A stretch of DNA of 64,000 nucleotides, from the NCBI RefSeq assembly GCF_002993885.1, contig NZ_CM009578.1, positions 1,367,251 through 1,431,250 on the forward strand, in the 5' to 3' direction. Source of the stretch: Sphingopyxis lindanitolerans (GTDB taxonomy: Bacteria; Pseudomonadota; Alphaproteobacteria; Sphingomonadales; Sphingomonadaceae). The translations under genes were made by a program, and so were the position numbers. How positions within the stretch are numbered: the stretch's first letter is position 1; each line of letters begins with the position of its first letter. Shown here piece after piece: positions 17,473-26,437 of the stretch. Below the pieces are notes generated by a model. It was not told where the DNA came from and did not search any database. It was given only the letters and a program-made list of their open reading frames with translations.

Positions 17473-18782
17473 CGATGGCGCTGACCGGGATCGTCACCAC
17501 CGACCTGGCGGCGATCACGCGCGGGCGCTGGGTATCGACCGCACGCTATGAAGCGGGGGATGACGGCGGGATCGGCTGGCTTCCCGCCAATCTGGCGCTG
17601 ACCCCGTTCGGCGGCATCGCCACCCCCAATCCGTGGGGATCGATCGGCGACCTGCGCGTCATCGCCGACCGCGCCGCGCGCTATCGCACCGCCGCCACGG
17701 GCGCCGCGACCACCTTCGACATCGTCATGGGCGACATCGTCGAGCTGGACGGCACGCCGTGGCGCTGTTGCCCGCGCACCCTGCTGCGCGACGCGGTGGC
17801 CGCCTTGCGCGCCGAGACCGGCCTGTCGCTGCGCATCGCGGTCGAGCAGGAGTTCCAGATCTTCGGCGCCGGTTTTCCGGCCGCCCACCCGCTGTCGATC
17901 ACCGCGCTGCGCCGCGCCGATCCCTTTGCCCCGCTGCTGATGGCGGCGCTCGACGAAGCCGGGGTCGATCCCGAAGTCGTGCTCGCCGAATTCGGCACCG
18001 ACCAGTTCGAGGTCACCTGCTCGCCCGCCGATCCGATCACCGCCGCCGACCGCGCCATCGCGATCCGCGAGATCGTGCGCGAGATCGTCGGGGTGCGCGG
18101 CTGGCAGGCGAGTTTCGCGCCCAAGACCGCGCCGGACGCGGTTGGCAACGGCGTCCACATCCATTTCAGCCTGACCGACGCCGAGGGCCGCCCCGCCGGT
18201 TACGACGGTGCGCAGCCCGGCGGGCTGTCGGCGCAGGGCGCGAGCTTTTGCGCAGGCGTTTTGCGCCATCTGCCGGCGCTGACGATGTTCAGCGCCCCCA
18301 GCGTCACGTCCTATTACCGGCTGCGGCCGCAGGGATGGAGCGCGTCGTGGACCTGGCTCGCCGACCGCGACCGCGAGGCGACGCTCCGCATTTGTCCGAC
18401 GACGACGGTGGGCGGCCGCGATCCGGCGCGCCAGCACAATGTCGAATATCGCGCCGCCGACGCCACCGCCAACCCCTATGTCGCGATCGCCGCGCTGATC
18501 CGTGCCGGGCTGGGCGGGCTGGTCGACGGCCTGCCGCCGCCGCCGGTCGTCGTCGAGCATCCCGATACGCTCGACCCGGCGGCCTGCGCCGCGCTCGGTC
18601 TGCGCCGCCTGCCCGAGACGCTCGCGGAGGCAATGGCGGCGTGGCAGGGCGACGCCGTCGCCCTTGGTTGGTTCGCGCCGGACTTTGCCGAGACCTGGCG
18701 CAGTGTCCGCCGGGCGGAACTGGCGCGGCTCGCCGACCTGACCCCCGACGAGGCGTGCCGGCTCTACCGCGATCTTTATTGA
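17469..18782 (+). CDS. glutamine-synthetase family ligase (PuuA-like)
   Basis: A 437-residue protein of the GS fold. The metal and substrate motifs VEQEFQIF near residue 120, EFGTDQFEVTC near 175, NGVHIHFSL near 225 and VEYRAADATANPYVAI near 325 are all present. The length and lack of an adenylylation-loop motif fit gamma-glutamyl-polyamine or other gamma-glutamyl ligases rather than housekeeping GlnA. A ligase joining glutamate to an amine agrees with the ALDH on the opposite strand, as in the Puu pathway, but no PuuB oxidase or PuuD hydrolase is nearby. The ATG at 17469 is fixed by a four-base overlap. Confidence 0.83.
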   Translation: MTMALTGIVTTDLAAITRGRWVSTARYEAGDDGGIGWLPANLALTPFGGIATPNPWGSIGDLRVIADRAARYRTAATGAATTFDIVMGDIVELDGTPWRCCPRTLLRDAVAALRAETGLSLRIAVEQEFQIFGAGFPAAHPLSITALRRADPFAPLLMAALDEAGVDPEVVLAEFGTDQFEVTCSPADPITAADRAIAIREIVREIVGVRGWQASFAPKTAPDAVGNGVHIHFSLTDAEGRPAGYDGAQPGGLSAQGASFCAGVLRHLPALTMFSAPSVTSYYRLRPQGWSASWTWLADRDREATLRICPTTTVGGRDPARQHNVEYRAADATANPYVAIAALIRAGLGGLVDGLPPPPVVVEHPDTLDPAACAALGLRRLPETLAEAMAAWQGDAVALGWFAPDFAETWRSVRRAELARLADLTPDEACRLYRDLY

Positions 18783-18785
18783 GCG

Positions 18786-19268
18786 TCAGGGGCGCAGCGC
18801 CAGCTTCATCAGGTGCAGCCGCTCGCCGTCATGATCGACGATCCGGTAGGTGCGATAGCCGAGCCGGTAATAAAGCGAATCGTCGCCCGCGGTCGAGGCG
18901 AGGAACAGCGCGGGGAAATCGAGCACCGCCGCCCGCTCCGCGACATGGTCGCACAGCCGGGCGGCGATGCCCGCGCCGCGGGCTTCGGCGGGAACATAGA
19001 CGTTGCACAGCCACGGCTCGACACCGGGATCCCAATCGACGCTGTCGCGCGCGCGCAGGCTGGCGACGCCCAGCGGGATCGCCCCATCGAGCGCGACATA
19101 GGAGCGCGGCAGGAGCGCGGCTTCGTCCTCGGTAAAGCGCGCGCGCGTATCGGCGAGGGTGCGTCCGCTGAACGCGCCCCATTCGGCGTCGATCCATCGG
19201 ACCACCGCATCGATCGCGGCCGGATGGTCGAGCAGGGGTATGATGCGCAGGGCCGCCACGCCGCTCAT
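18786..19268 (-). CDS. GNAT family N-acetyltransferase
   Basis: A 160-residue acetyltransferase. CNVYVPAEARGAGIAARLCD near residue 89 is motif A with the RGxGxA pyrophosphate loop, and LYYRLGYRTY near 133 is motif B. It resembles the small GNATs that acetylate amino groups of amino acids or polyamines. The ATG at 19268 overlaps the stop of the aldehyde dehydrogenase by four bases, so it is the last gene of a three-gene operon. Acetylating an amine intermediate would fit the neighbourhood. The substrate is not known. The end lies 3 bp from the convergent GS-like gene. Confidence 0.85.
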   Translation of the reverse strand: MSGVAALRIIPLLDHPAAIDAVVRWIDAEWGAFSGRTLADTRARFTEDEAALLPRSYVALDGAIPLGVASLRARDSVDWDPGVEPWLCNVYVPAEARGAGIAARLCDHVAERAAVLDFPALFLASTAGDDSLYYRLGYRTYRIVDHDGERLHLMKLALRP

Positions 19269-20755
19269 CCGGTGATGATCTGGACGGATTTCAGCCGCTG
19301 ATAGGCGCGCATCCCCTGTTGCCCGCCCAGCACGCCATGACCCGACCCGCCAAAAGGTTCGGCGGGCATCAGGTGCAGCGGCGCGCCCATGGCGGCGCTG
19401 GCGCGGATGTCGATCCGCCCGGCGTCGATATCGCGCGCCATCCGCCGCGCGCGGCCGATGTCGCGGGTCCACAGCGTCGCCGCCAGCCCGTGCGGCGTGT
19501 CGTTGGCGATCCGCACCGCATCGGCCTCGTCCGAAAAGGGGATCAGCGCGATCAGCGGGCCGAAAATTTCCTCGCGCGCGACGCGCATCGCACCCGACGC
19601 GGCGGCGAAGATGCCGGGCGGCACGAAATAGCCCTTCTCCGGCATCGTCCCACCCGTCGCGATCACCCGATGGTCCGCCTTTTCGGCGGCGCCGATGTCG
19701 AGATAGGATTGCACCCGCCCCTGCTGCGCGCGGCTGGCGAGCGGGCCATAGCTGACGAGGGGGTCGAGCGGATCGCCGACGGTGAACAGCCGCGCGGTGG
19801 CTTCGCGCACCCAATCGATCAGCGCGTCGGCGATGCCGCGCTCGACCAGCAGGCGGGTGCGCGCGACGCAGATCTGGCCCGAATTGGCGAAGGCCGACGC
19901 GGCAATCGAATCGGCCAGTCCGTCCAGACCCACGGCATCGGCAAAGACGATCTGCGGCGATTTGCCGCCGCCCTCCAGCATCACCGGCTTGCCGTTCGAC
20001 TGGCCCGCGGCGACCATGATCCGCCGCCCGGTCGCCGCCGATCCAACAAAGCCGATCTGATCGACATCATCATGGCCGGCCAGCGCCGCGCCGGTTTCGC
20101 CGCCGCCCGCCACCGCGTTGATCACGCCGGGCGGCAGTCCCGCCTCGGCCGCGATCCGCGCCAGCGCCAGCACCGAGGACGGCGCGACCGGCGACGGCTT
20201 GGCGACCACCGTATTGCCCGCCGCGATGGCGGGAGCGATCGCCGCGACCGCGACCAGCAAGGGGAAATTCCACGACGATATGATGCCGACGACGCCGCGC
20301 GGCTCATACCAGTTCATCGCCAGCACATGCGCGGCGTCGGCATGGACGACCTCGCCGCGCGGCTGGTCGATCGCGGCGGCATAATAGCGGGTGAAGCGCA
20401 CCGCCTCGTCGACCGCGCCGAGCGCGTTGCTGATCGGCATCCCCATTTCGAGGCAGTCCATCAGCGCCAGCCTGTCGCGTGCGGCATGGATGCCGTCGGC
20501 CAGCGCGTGAAGATGCGCCTGCCGCTGGTCCGGGGCGATCGACCGCCAGCCATCGGCGAAGCAGTGCCGCGCCGCGGAGACGGCGCGGTCGATATCCTCG
20601 GCATTGCCGTCGGCGATCATCGCCAGCGACTGCTCTGTGAAGGGACAGTCGGTGGCAAAACTGGCCCGCGATCGCGGCGCGCGGGCGTCACCGCCGATGA
20701 ACGGGCGGCCGTCGAACGCGATGCGCCGCGCCGCTGCGTGCCAGTCGGTCGTCAT
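19265..20755 (-). CDS. aldehyde dehydrogenase
   Basis: A 496-residue ALDH of normal length. SSWNFPLLVAV near residue 160, VGSAATGRRI near 238, MLEGGGKSPQ near 258 (general base Glu) and NSGQICVARTR near 293 (catalytic Cys) are intact. The C-terminal PFGGSGHGVLGG segment is that of the PuuC/betaine-type subgroup. With the GS-like gene on the opposite strand, oxidation of a gamma-glutamylamino-aldehyde is possible, but general amine-derived aldehydes are equally so. The start is fixed by the four-base overlap with the acetoacetate-decarboxylase-like gene. Confidence 0.88.
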   Translation of the reverse strand: MTTDWHAAARRIAFDGRPFIGGDARAPRSRASFATDCPFTEQSLAMIADGNAEDIDRAVSAARHCFADGWRSIAPDQRQAHLHALADGIHAARDRLALMDCLEMGMPISNALGAVDEAVRFTRYYAAAIDQPRGEVVHADAAHVLAMNWYEPRGVVGIISSWNFPLLVAVAAIAPAIAAGNTVVAKPSPVAPSSVLALARIAAEAGLPPGVINAVAGGGETGAALAGHDDVDQIGFVGSAATGRRIMVAAGQSNGKPVMLEGGGKSPQIVFADAVGLDGLADSIAASAFANSGQICVARTRLLVERGIADALIDWVREATARLFTVGDPLDPLVSYGPLASRAQQGRVQSYLDIGAAEKADHRVIATGGTMPEKGYFVPPGIFAAASGAMRVAREEIFGPLIALIPFSDEADAVRIANDTPHGLAATLWTRDIGRARRMARDIDAGRIDIRASAAMGAPLHLMPAEPFGGSGHGVLGGQQGMRAYQRLKSVQIITG

Positions 20756-21573
20756 GACAGGATGCGCTGGTCGCTGAGGTCCTTCGCGCCCCGCGTCACG
20801 CTGACCGAGGCGGCAAGGCATGGCCCCAGCGGCACATCGGCCAGCGCCTCGACGATATGATGGAGCGTCGGCAATTGCTCCCAACTCGACCGCTGCCAGT
20901 CGAGCGTCGCCCCCGCCGCCGCCTGCGTGGTTTCGACCCGCAAATGCCCGCCCGTCGCCGGGGTCAGCACCGCATATTCGGCGTCGGCCACGCCGGGCGC
21001 GCCGGTGCGTGGGATATATTTATAATGCAGCAGGCCCTGCGACGGCGGCGGATCGCCCTGCCCCTCCCCATCGCCCAGCCCGTCCAGCCTGAGCGCCGCG
21101 AAACCGCAGCCGTCCCAGCTTGCCCGGCAGGTGATCCCCCGCGACGTTTCCATCGGCGGCGGCAAGTCGCAATAGAGTTTGGAGAAGCCCAGTTCCTCGC
21201 GCCCGCTGATGATCGGGTCAGCCATATTTTCCCACAATATCAGCATCAGGTCACCGGCGATCCGCTCGCTCGTGCCCGCATATGTGGCGGGAATGGTGAC
21301 GCCGAAAGTGTTGTAACCGCGCCCCGCCAGCCAGGCGATTTCGGTCATGTAGCAAAAACTGACGTGCAGTTCGCCGCGCGCCACCGCGAAGCCCGGCGGC
21401 ATGAACGCCGCCAGCCGGTCGGCCGGGGCGGCGAAGGCGGCGTGGACGATATGCTGGCGCGGATCGTTCCGGCATTCGTAGCGCTCGCCCGCCGGCCCCT
21501 GGCGCGGACCGGGCATCGGGCCGAAATGGGTGGGCATGCGATAGCGCATGGCGGGAAGGAAGGCGTAGGACAT
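20752..21573 (-). CDS. acetoacetate decarboxylase-like protein
   Basis: A 273-residue member of the acetoacetate decarboxylase (ADC) superfamily. The core ILWENMADPIISGREELGFS near residue 113 is the ADC motif, followed by a single Lys and YCDLP; classical ADC uses paired lysines (Lys115 Schiff base, Lys116). The N-terminal 30 residues are extra. Members also act as decarboxylases or aldolase-dehydratases on other keto acids. It leads a minus-strand operon with the ALDH and GNAT genes and is divergent from the penicillin acylase gene, with a palindrome in its predicted promoter. Confidence 0.75.
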   Translation of the reverse strand: MSYAFLPAMRYRMPTHFGPMPGPRQGPAGERYECRNDPRQHIVHAAFAAPADRLAAFMPPGFAVARGELHVSFCYMTEIAWLAGRGYNTFGVTIPATYAGTSERIAGDLMLILWENMADPIISGREELGFSKLYCDLPPPMETSRGITCRASWDGCGFAALRLDGLGDGEGQGDPPPSQGLLHYKYIPRTGAPGVADAEYAVLTPATGGHLRVETTQAAAGATLDWQRSSWEQLPTLHHIVEALADVPLGPCLAASVSVTRGAKDLSDQRILS

Positions 21574-21599
21574 GGATGCCTCCGGCTGAATCGGACGCT

Positions 21600-21628
21600 A
21601 TCATCCGGGTTGTGACCCGGTATGTCAA
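21600..21628 (-). promoter_or_regulatory. predicted promoter with spacer palindrome (ADC operon)
   Basis: On the minus strand a consensus TTGACA (21628-21623) is followed after 17 bp by GATGAT (21605-21600), about 27 bp from the ADC-like start codon. A perfect dyad, CCGGGT-TGTG-ACCCGG at 21605-21620, lies between the two boxes. A protein bound there would block the promoter, so this is a strong candidate operator. Confidence 0.5.
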
Positions 21629-21638
21629 ATATTATTCA

Positions 21639-21668
21639 TAGACTATTATTATTCAAATAATGTAAGAT
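21639..21668 (+). promoter_or_regulatory. possible promoter of the penicillin acylase operon
   Basis: TAGACT at 21639 and TAAGAT at 21663 are 18 bp apart in the AT-rich part of the divergent gap. The dyad ATTATT-CA-AATAAT (21648-21661) fills the spacer, mirroring the layout of the opposite promoter. The box matches are only moderate. Confidence 0.35.
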
Positions 21669-21712
21669 GAAAAACATAGGGTCGGAACGGCCCGCCATGG
21701 GGAGAAGCTTCG

Positions 21713-24058
21713 ATGCGCAAAAGAACCGGCCTTGGCCTGTTGCTGGGTCTGTGGGCCGTGGCCGAAACATCGGCGCTTGCCGCCGGTTCGCCGCACTATA
21801 CCGCCGAAATCCGCCGCACGAGCTTTGGCATCCCACATATCAAGGCGGCCGATGAAGCGAGCCTGGGTTTCGGTCTCGGCTATGCCTATGCGCAGGATAA
21901 TTTCTGCATGTTCGCCGAGGAAATGGTGACCGTGGCGGGCGAACGCTCGCGCTATTTCGCGCCCGAGGCGACCGGCGGACCCGACATCGATTCGGGCTCG
22001 GTCCGCGCCGACAACCGGACATCGGATTATTATTTCCGGCTGGTCAACGAACCGGCCGAAGTGGCGGCCGCATGGAACGGGCAACCGGCGCCGGTGAAGG
22101 CGCGGGTGACGGGCTATGTCGCGGGCATCAACCGCTATCTCGCCGATACCGGCGCCGCGGCGCTGCCCGTCGCCTGCCGGTCGAAGCCGTGGGTGCGGCC
22201 GCTGACGACCGACGATATCATGCGGTTGATGCGGCGCTATGCGCTGGAGGGCAGCTCGCTGCAATTCGTCAACGAACTGATCGGCGCCAGGCCGCCCGCG
22301 CCCGGCGCGGCGGGCGCGGAGGTCGCGGCCGATTTCAGCGCCCTCGCGCGGCGAACCGCATCCTATGGCGTCGGCAGCAATGCCGTCGCGCTGGGCAAGG
22401 ATGCGACGAGCGACGGGCGCGGGCTGCTGCTCGGCAATCCGCATTATCCGTGGCAGGGCATCTTGCGCTTCTATCAGTTCCACCTGACGATGCCGGGCCA
22501 GCTCGACGTGATGGGCGCGGCGCTTGCCGGGCTGCCGGTGGTCAATATCGGCTTTACCCGCGACATCGCGTGGAGCCACACGGTCAACACGTCGGCGCAT
22601 TTCACCCTCCATGCGCTCACGCTCGATCCGGCCGACCCGACCCGTTACCGCGTCGGCGACCGCTGGTTGACGATGGAGAAGAAGGCCGTTTCGATCGCGG
22701 TCGGCGACAAGGCCGAAAGCCATGATTTCTGGCAGACCATCTATGGCCCCGTCGTCGCAAAGCCGGGGGCGTTCGAATGGAGCGCGACCACGGCCTATGC
22801 GCTGGGCGACGCCAATGCCGACAACAACCGGATGATCGAGATGTGGCACGCGATGGACAGCGCGCCGACGCTCGCGGTCCTTGCCAGCCGGGTCCAGTCG
22901 GTGCTCGGCCTGCCGTGGGTCAATACGATCGCCGCCGACCGCGACGGCCGCGCGCTCTATCTGGGGGTCACCGTCGTCCCCAACATCTCGGCCGAAAAAC
23001 AGGCGCGCTGCGTCGCCGAACCCTATCGCGCGCTGGTCGCGTCGGGGGTGATGGTACTCGACGGCAGCGATCCCGCCTGCGGGTGGGATCAGGTGTCCGG
23101 CCTGCGCCAGTCCGGCGTCGTTCCGGGCGACCGGCTGCCGCTGCTGTGGCGCAGCGATTATGTCCAGAATTCCAACGACAGCGCCTGGCTGACCAATGCC
23201 CGGACGCCGCTGACCGGCTATCCCGAGATCGTCAGCGCGCAGGATGTCGCGCAGGGCGGCCGCACCCGCATGGGCATCGAACAGATCGACGCGCGGCTGG
23301 CCGGAACCGACGGACGGCCGGGCAAGCGTTTCGACGCCCGGTCGCTCCACGATATCGCGTTCAGCAACCGGGTTTTCTATGGCGGCCTGCTGCATGGCGA
23401 TATCAAGCGGCTGTGCGCCGAACCCGGTTCGGTGGTCGTCGAGGGCGAGACGATCGACCTTGCCGCCCCTTGCGCGACCTTGACCGCGTGGGACGGCACC
23501 GCCAGCCCGGCCAGCATCGGCTATCCGCTGTTCGCGGCGTGGTGGAATCCGCTGGAGGGCACGCCGGGGCTTTGGACGGTGCCGTTCGATGCGCACCATC
23601 CGGTGACGACGCCGCACGGGCTGAAGCTGGACGATCCCGCGATACGGACGCAGCTTCGCGAAGGGCTCGGCAAGGCGGTGGTGGCGCAGCGCAAGAACGG
23701 GATCGACTGGACCCGCCCGTGGGGCGACATCCAATATATCGACACCCGCGCCGGCCGCGTGCCGGTGCCCGGCGGCGCGGGGGGCGACGTCTATAACAGC
23801 ATGTACAGCGTGCTGGCGCCGGGCGGCGGCCATATGGTGCCGACACTGGGCAGCAGCTATATCCAGATCGTCGGCTTCGACGACGACGGCCCGGTCGCGA
23901 AGGCGCTGCTCGCCTATTCGAATTCGTCCGATCCGGCGTCGCCGCATTCGGACGACCAGGCGGCAAGCTTCGCGGTCGGCGAACTGAAACCGCAGCCATT
24001 CACCGATGCGCAGATAAAGGCCGATCCCGCCTATCGCACGATGACGGTCGCGCAATGA
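21713..24058 (+). CDS. penicillin acylase family Ntn-hydrolase
   Basis: A 781-residue precursor with a signal peptide (about residues 1-24). The N-terminal alpha chain starts with TAEIRRTSFGIPHIKA, and YGVGSNAVALG carries the autocleavage site: Gly221 followed by the nucleophile Ser222. The beta chain has WSHTVNTSAHF and GGGHMVPTLGSSYIQIV near the end. Family members deacylate penicillin G, cephalosporins or N-acyl homoserine lactones in the periplasm. The alpha chain ends with a short spacer. Stop overlaps the next gene by four bases. Substrate here is unknown; an N-acylated amino acid or peptide fits the surroundings. Confidence 0.87.
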   Translation: MRKRTGLGLLLGLWAVAETSALAAGSPHYTAEIRRTSFGIPHIKAADEASLGFGLGYAYAQDNFCMFAEEMVTVAGERSRYFAPEATGGPDIDSGSVRADNRTSDYYFRLVNEPAEVAAAWNGQPAPVKARVTGYVAGINRYLADTGAAALPVACRSKPWVRPLTTDDIMRLMRRYALEGSSLQFVNELIGARPPAPGAAGAEVAADFSALARRTASYGVGSNAVALGKDATSDGRGLLLGNPHYPWQGILRFYQFHLTMPGQLDVMGAALAGLPVVNIGFTRDIAWSHTVNTSAHFTLHALTLDPADPTRYRVGDRWLTMEKKAVSIAVGDKAESHDFWQTIYGPVVAKPGAFEWSATTAYALGDANADNNRMIEMWHAMDSAPTLAVLASRVQSVLGLPWVNTIAADRDGRALYLGVTVVPNISAEKQARCVAEPYRALVASGVMVLDGSDPACGWDQVSGLRQSGVVPGDRLPLLWRSDYVQNSNDSAWLTNARTPLTGYPEIVSAQDVAQGGRTRMGIEQIDARLAGTDGRPGKRFDARSLHDIAFSNRVFYGGLLHGDIKRLCAEPGSVVVEGETIDLAAPCATLTAWDGTASPASIGYPLFAAWWNPLEGTPGLWTVPFDAHHPVTTPHGLKLDDPAIRTQLREGLGKAVVAQRKNGIDWTRPWGDIQYIDTRAGRVPVPGGAGGDVYNSMYSVLAPGGGHMVPTLGSSYIQIVGFDDDGPVAKALLAYSNSSDPASPHSDDQAASFAVGELKPQPFTDAQIKADPAYRTMTVAQ

Positions 24059-25449
24059 CGGTCACGCGCCGGGGGGTGATCGGCGGGGCGCTGGGCGTCG
24101 GCGTATCGCTGGCCGCCAGCCATGCCGGCGCCGCCCCGGCCGCCGACGCCGATCTCGATCGCTGGTTTCGCGAGCGGCTGGCTGCCGAGGGCCTGCCGGG
24201 CGGGGCGGCGGCGATCGTGCGGGCGGGCCAGCCGCCGCGCTTCCTGACCGCGGGCCGGGCCAGCCTGCCGTTCGGGGTCGCGGTCGGTGCGGGAACCTTG
24301 TTCCACATCGGATCGGTCGGCAAGCATGTCACCGCCGCCGCCGTCCTTCGCCTCGTTGATGCCGGGCGGGTGGACCTGGATGCCGGGATCGGCCGCTATG
24401 TCGCCGGGCTTCCGCAGGGCTGGCAGGGGGCGCCGGTCGCGACCATCCTGAACCACAGCAGCGGCATTCCCGACTGGGACAGCATCGTCTGGGACCGGCC
24501 GTGGGCGCGCGGCGACGTGCTGGCGTGGGCCAAGGGCCGCTCGCTCGATTTCGCGCCGGGGGCGGCGTGGTGCTATTCGAACGCCGCCTTCACTCTACTC
24601 GGCTATCTGATCGAGGATGTGACCGGCGCACCCTATGCCGCGGCGGTCCATGCCATGTTCCACGCGGCGGGCCTGCGCGATGCGCGGGTCGATGACGGCG
24701 AAGCGGTGATCGCGGGCCGCGCCGAACCCTATACGAGGACCGATGGCGCGGTCCGCCATGCGACACCGATGTCGTCGACCATATCGTCGGTCGCCGCGGG
24801 CGGGGTGCTGATGTCGGCGCGCGACGTGCCCGGCTGGTCCGCCGCGCTGTGGAACGGAACCCTGCTGTCGGCCGCGTCGATGCGGCGAATGCAGACGCCG
24901 ACCCGGCTGAGCAGCGGGCGGGCCTGCTATTACAATATGGGCTGGGTCATCGATCGCCTGCCCGGCCGCCCGCCCTATCTGTGGCACACCGGCAGCGTAT
25001 CGGGGTTTCGCGCCTGCCATTATCACGACCCCGCCAGCGGCCTGACGATGATGATGGCCGTGAACCTCGACAGCGACGCGATCGGAGCGATCGGCCTCGA
25101 TCTGGTCGAACAGGTCGCGCCGGGCAGCACGCCCGCATCGCTGCCGGTCATCGCCGACCGCAGGCCCGAGCTGACGGCGCTGCTGCGCGCCCTGATGCGG
25201 CGCGAGCGCCCAGCCCATCCCGCGCTGTTCGCGCCCGAAATGCAGGTGCTGGTCGATCGGTTCGGCGACGACGCGCTCGACGATTACAGCCAGGACACGC
25301 CGCCGCTGACCGCCGTCGATCTGGTGCAGGAAAGCCGCGCGGGCGGCGACCTGCGCCGCCGTTATCGCCTGACCGTCGCGGGGCGGCATGATTTCGTCAC
25401 CGTCGGCTATACGCAGGGCGGCCTGATCTATGAGATCAGCGCCCTTTGA
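24055..25449 (+). CDS. exported serine hydrolase, beta-lactamase/DD-peptidase fold
   Basis: A 464-residue protein of the class C beta-lactamase/esterase family. The active-site SxxK is Ser87-Lys90 in HIGSVGKHVTA, YSN is at 174-176 and HTGS near 316 stands for the KTG motif. MTVTRRGVIGGALGVG at the N-terminus has twin arginines followed by a hydrophobic segment, so Tat or Sec export is expected. The C-terminal 110 residues form an extra domain. Relatives cleave D-amino-acid amides, D,D-peptides and esters. The ATGA overlap with the acylase suggests both act one after the other in the periplasm. Confidence 0.85.
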   Translation: MTVTRRGVIGGALGVGVSLAASHAGAAPAADADLDRWFRERLAAEGLPGGAAAIVRAGQPPRFLTAGRASLPFGVAVGAGTLFHIGSVGKHVTAAAVLRLVDAGRVDLDAGIGRYVAGLPQGWQGAPVATILNHSSGIPDWDSIVWDRPWARGDVLAWAKGRSLDFAPGAAWCYSNAAFTLLGYLIEDVTGAPYAAAVHAMFHAAGLRDARVDDGEAVIAGRAEPYTRTDGAVRHATPMSSTISSVAAGGVLMSARDVPGWSAALWNGTLLSAASMRRMQTPTRLSSGRACYYNMGWVIDRLPGRPPYLWHTGSVSGFRACHYHDPASGLTMMMAVNLDSDAIGAIGLDLVEQVAPGSTPASLPVIADRRPELTALLRALMRRERPAHPALFAPEMQVLVDRFGDDALDDYSQDTPPLTAVDLVQESRAGGDLRRRYRLTVAGRHDFVTVGYTQGGLIYEISAL

Positions 25450-26437
25450 CCCCCAGCCGGTCAACGATCGCCGCGACCCCGGTGCGAACCGGATCGACGC
25501 AAGGCAGGCCGAGCCGATCCTCGGTCCGCGCGATCAGCGCCGCCGCCTCCCCTTCGCCGAACGACGAGCTGTTCAGGCTGATCCCGACCACCCGCGCATC
25601 CGGGTTCGTCAGCCGGGCGCAATCGGTATAGAGGGCGATGCACTCGGCCAGGTCGGGCTGCGGATAGGCGTCGAAATCGCCGAGCGCGGTGCGCGACGGA
25701 TCGGCGCACAGCACCATCGCGTCGGGCTGGCTGCCGTGGAGCAGTCCCAGCGTGACCCCGGCATAGGCGGGGTGGAACAGCGACCCCTGCCCCTCGACCA
25801 CGTCCCAATGATCGTCCGCGGCGGCGGGCGACAGGGCGGCCGCGGCGGCAGCGACGAAATCGGAGATCACCGCATCGACCGACACGCCGCTGCCGACGAT
25901 CAAGATGCCGGTCTGGCCGGTGGCGCGGAAATCGGCGGCGACCCCGCGCGCGCGCAGTTCGCGTTCGATGGCGAGGGCGGTGTACATCTTGCCCACCGCG
26001 CAGTCGGCGCCGACGGTCAGCAGACGCTTGCCGGGGCGGCGCTCGAAGCCGCCGATGGTGAAATTTTCGGTCGGGTGGCGAACATCGTGGAGCCGACGTC
26101 CCGCCGCCTTCGCGGCGGCGACGAGTTCGGGCACGTCGGTCAGTCGGGCGTGGAGCCCGCTGGCGATGTCCATCCCGGCGCGGATCGCCGCGACCAGATC
26201 GCCGACCCAGCGATCGGGCAACATCCCGCCCGCCGGGGCGGCGCCGATCAGCAACGTCTTCACCCCCGCCGCCGCCGCTTGATCGGGCGTCATCTCGGGC
26301 AGGCCGAGGTCGAGCGTCGAGCCCGGATAGCGGAATTGCGCGGCGCAGGCGTCGGGCCGCCAGTGGCGCACGCCGAACGCGGTCTTGGCGTGCGGCGCGT
26401 CGGCGAGGAAGAGCAGATAAGGCTGGGCAATGGTCAT
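25436..26437 (-). CDS. dgcN: DUF1611 protein, D-glutamate N-acetyltransferase DgcN type
   Basis: A 333-residue DUF1611 protein. The N-terminal domain has TLLIGAAPAGG. The second domain carries a P-loop-like VGADCAVGKMYTA at about 142-154 and VEGQGSLFHPAYAGVTLGLL near 214. Next to an enolase-superfamily racemase, as here, such proteins have been described as DgcN, which N-acetylates D-glutamate before DgcA racemises it. The assignment rests on family and on this pairing. The start overlaps the dgcA stop by four bases; the 3' end overlaps the convergent beta-lactamase-fold gene by 14 bp. Confidence 0.75.
   Translation of the reverse strand: MTIAQPYLLFLADAPHAKTAFGVRHWRPDACAAQFRYPGSTLDLGLPEMTPDQAAAAGVKTLLIGAAPAGGMLPDRWVGDLVAAIRAGMDIASGLHARLTDVPELVAAAKAAGRRLHDVRHPTENFTIGGFERRPGKRLLTVGADCAVGKMYTALAIERELRARGVAADFRATGQTGILIVGSGVSVDAVISDFVAAAAAALSPAAADDHWDVVEGQGSLFHPAYAGVTLGLLHGSQPDAMVLCADPSRTALGDFDAYPQPDLAECIALYTDCARLTNPDARVVGISLNSSSFGEGEAAALIARTEDRLGLPCVDPVRTGVAAIVDRLGVKGR

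Noticed and set aside
21713..24058. Calling the acylase a quorum-quenching N-acyl-homoserine lactone acylase
   Set aside because: The Ntn motifs are shared by penicillin, cephalosporin and lactone acylases; no luxI/luxR context supports that substrate.
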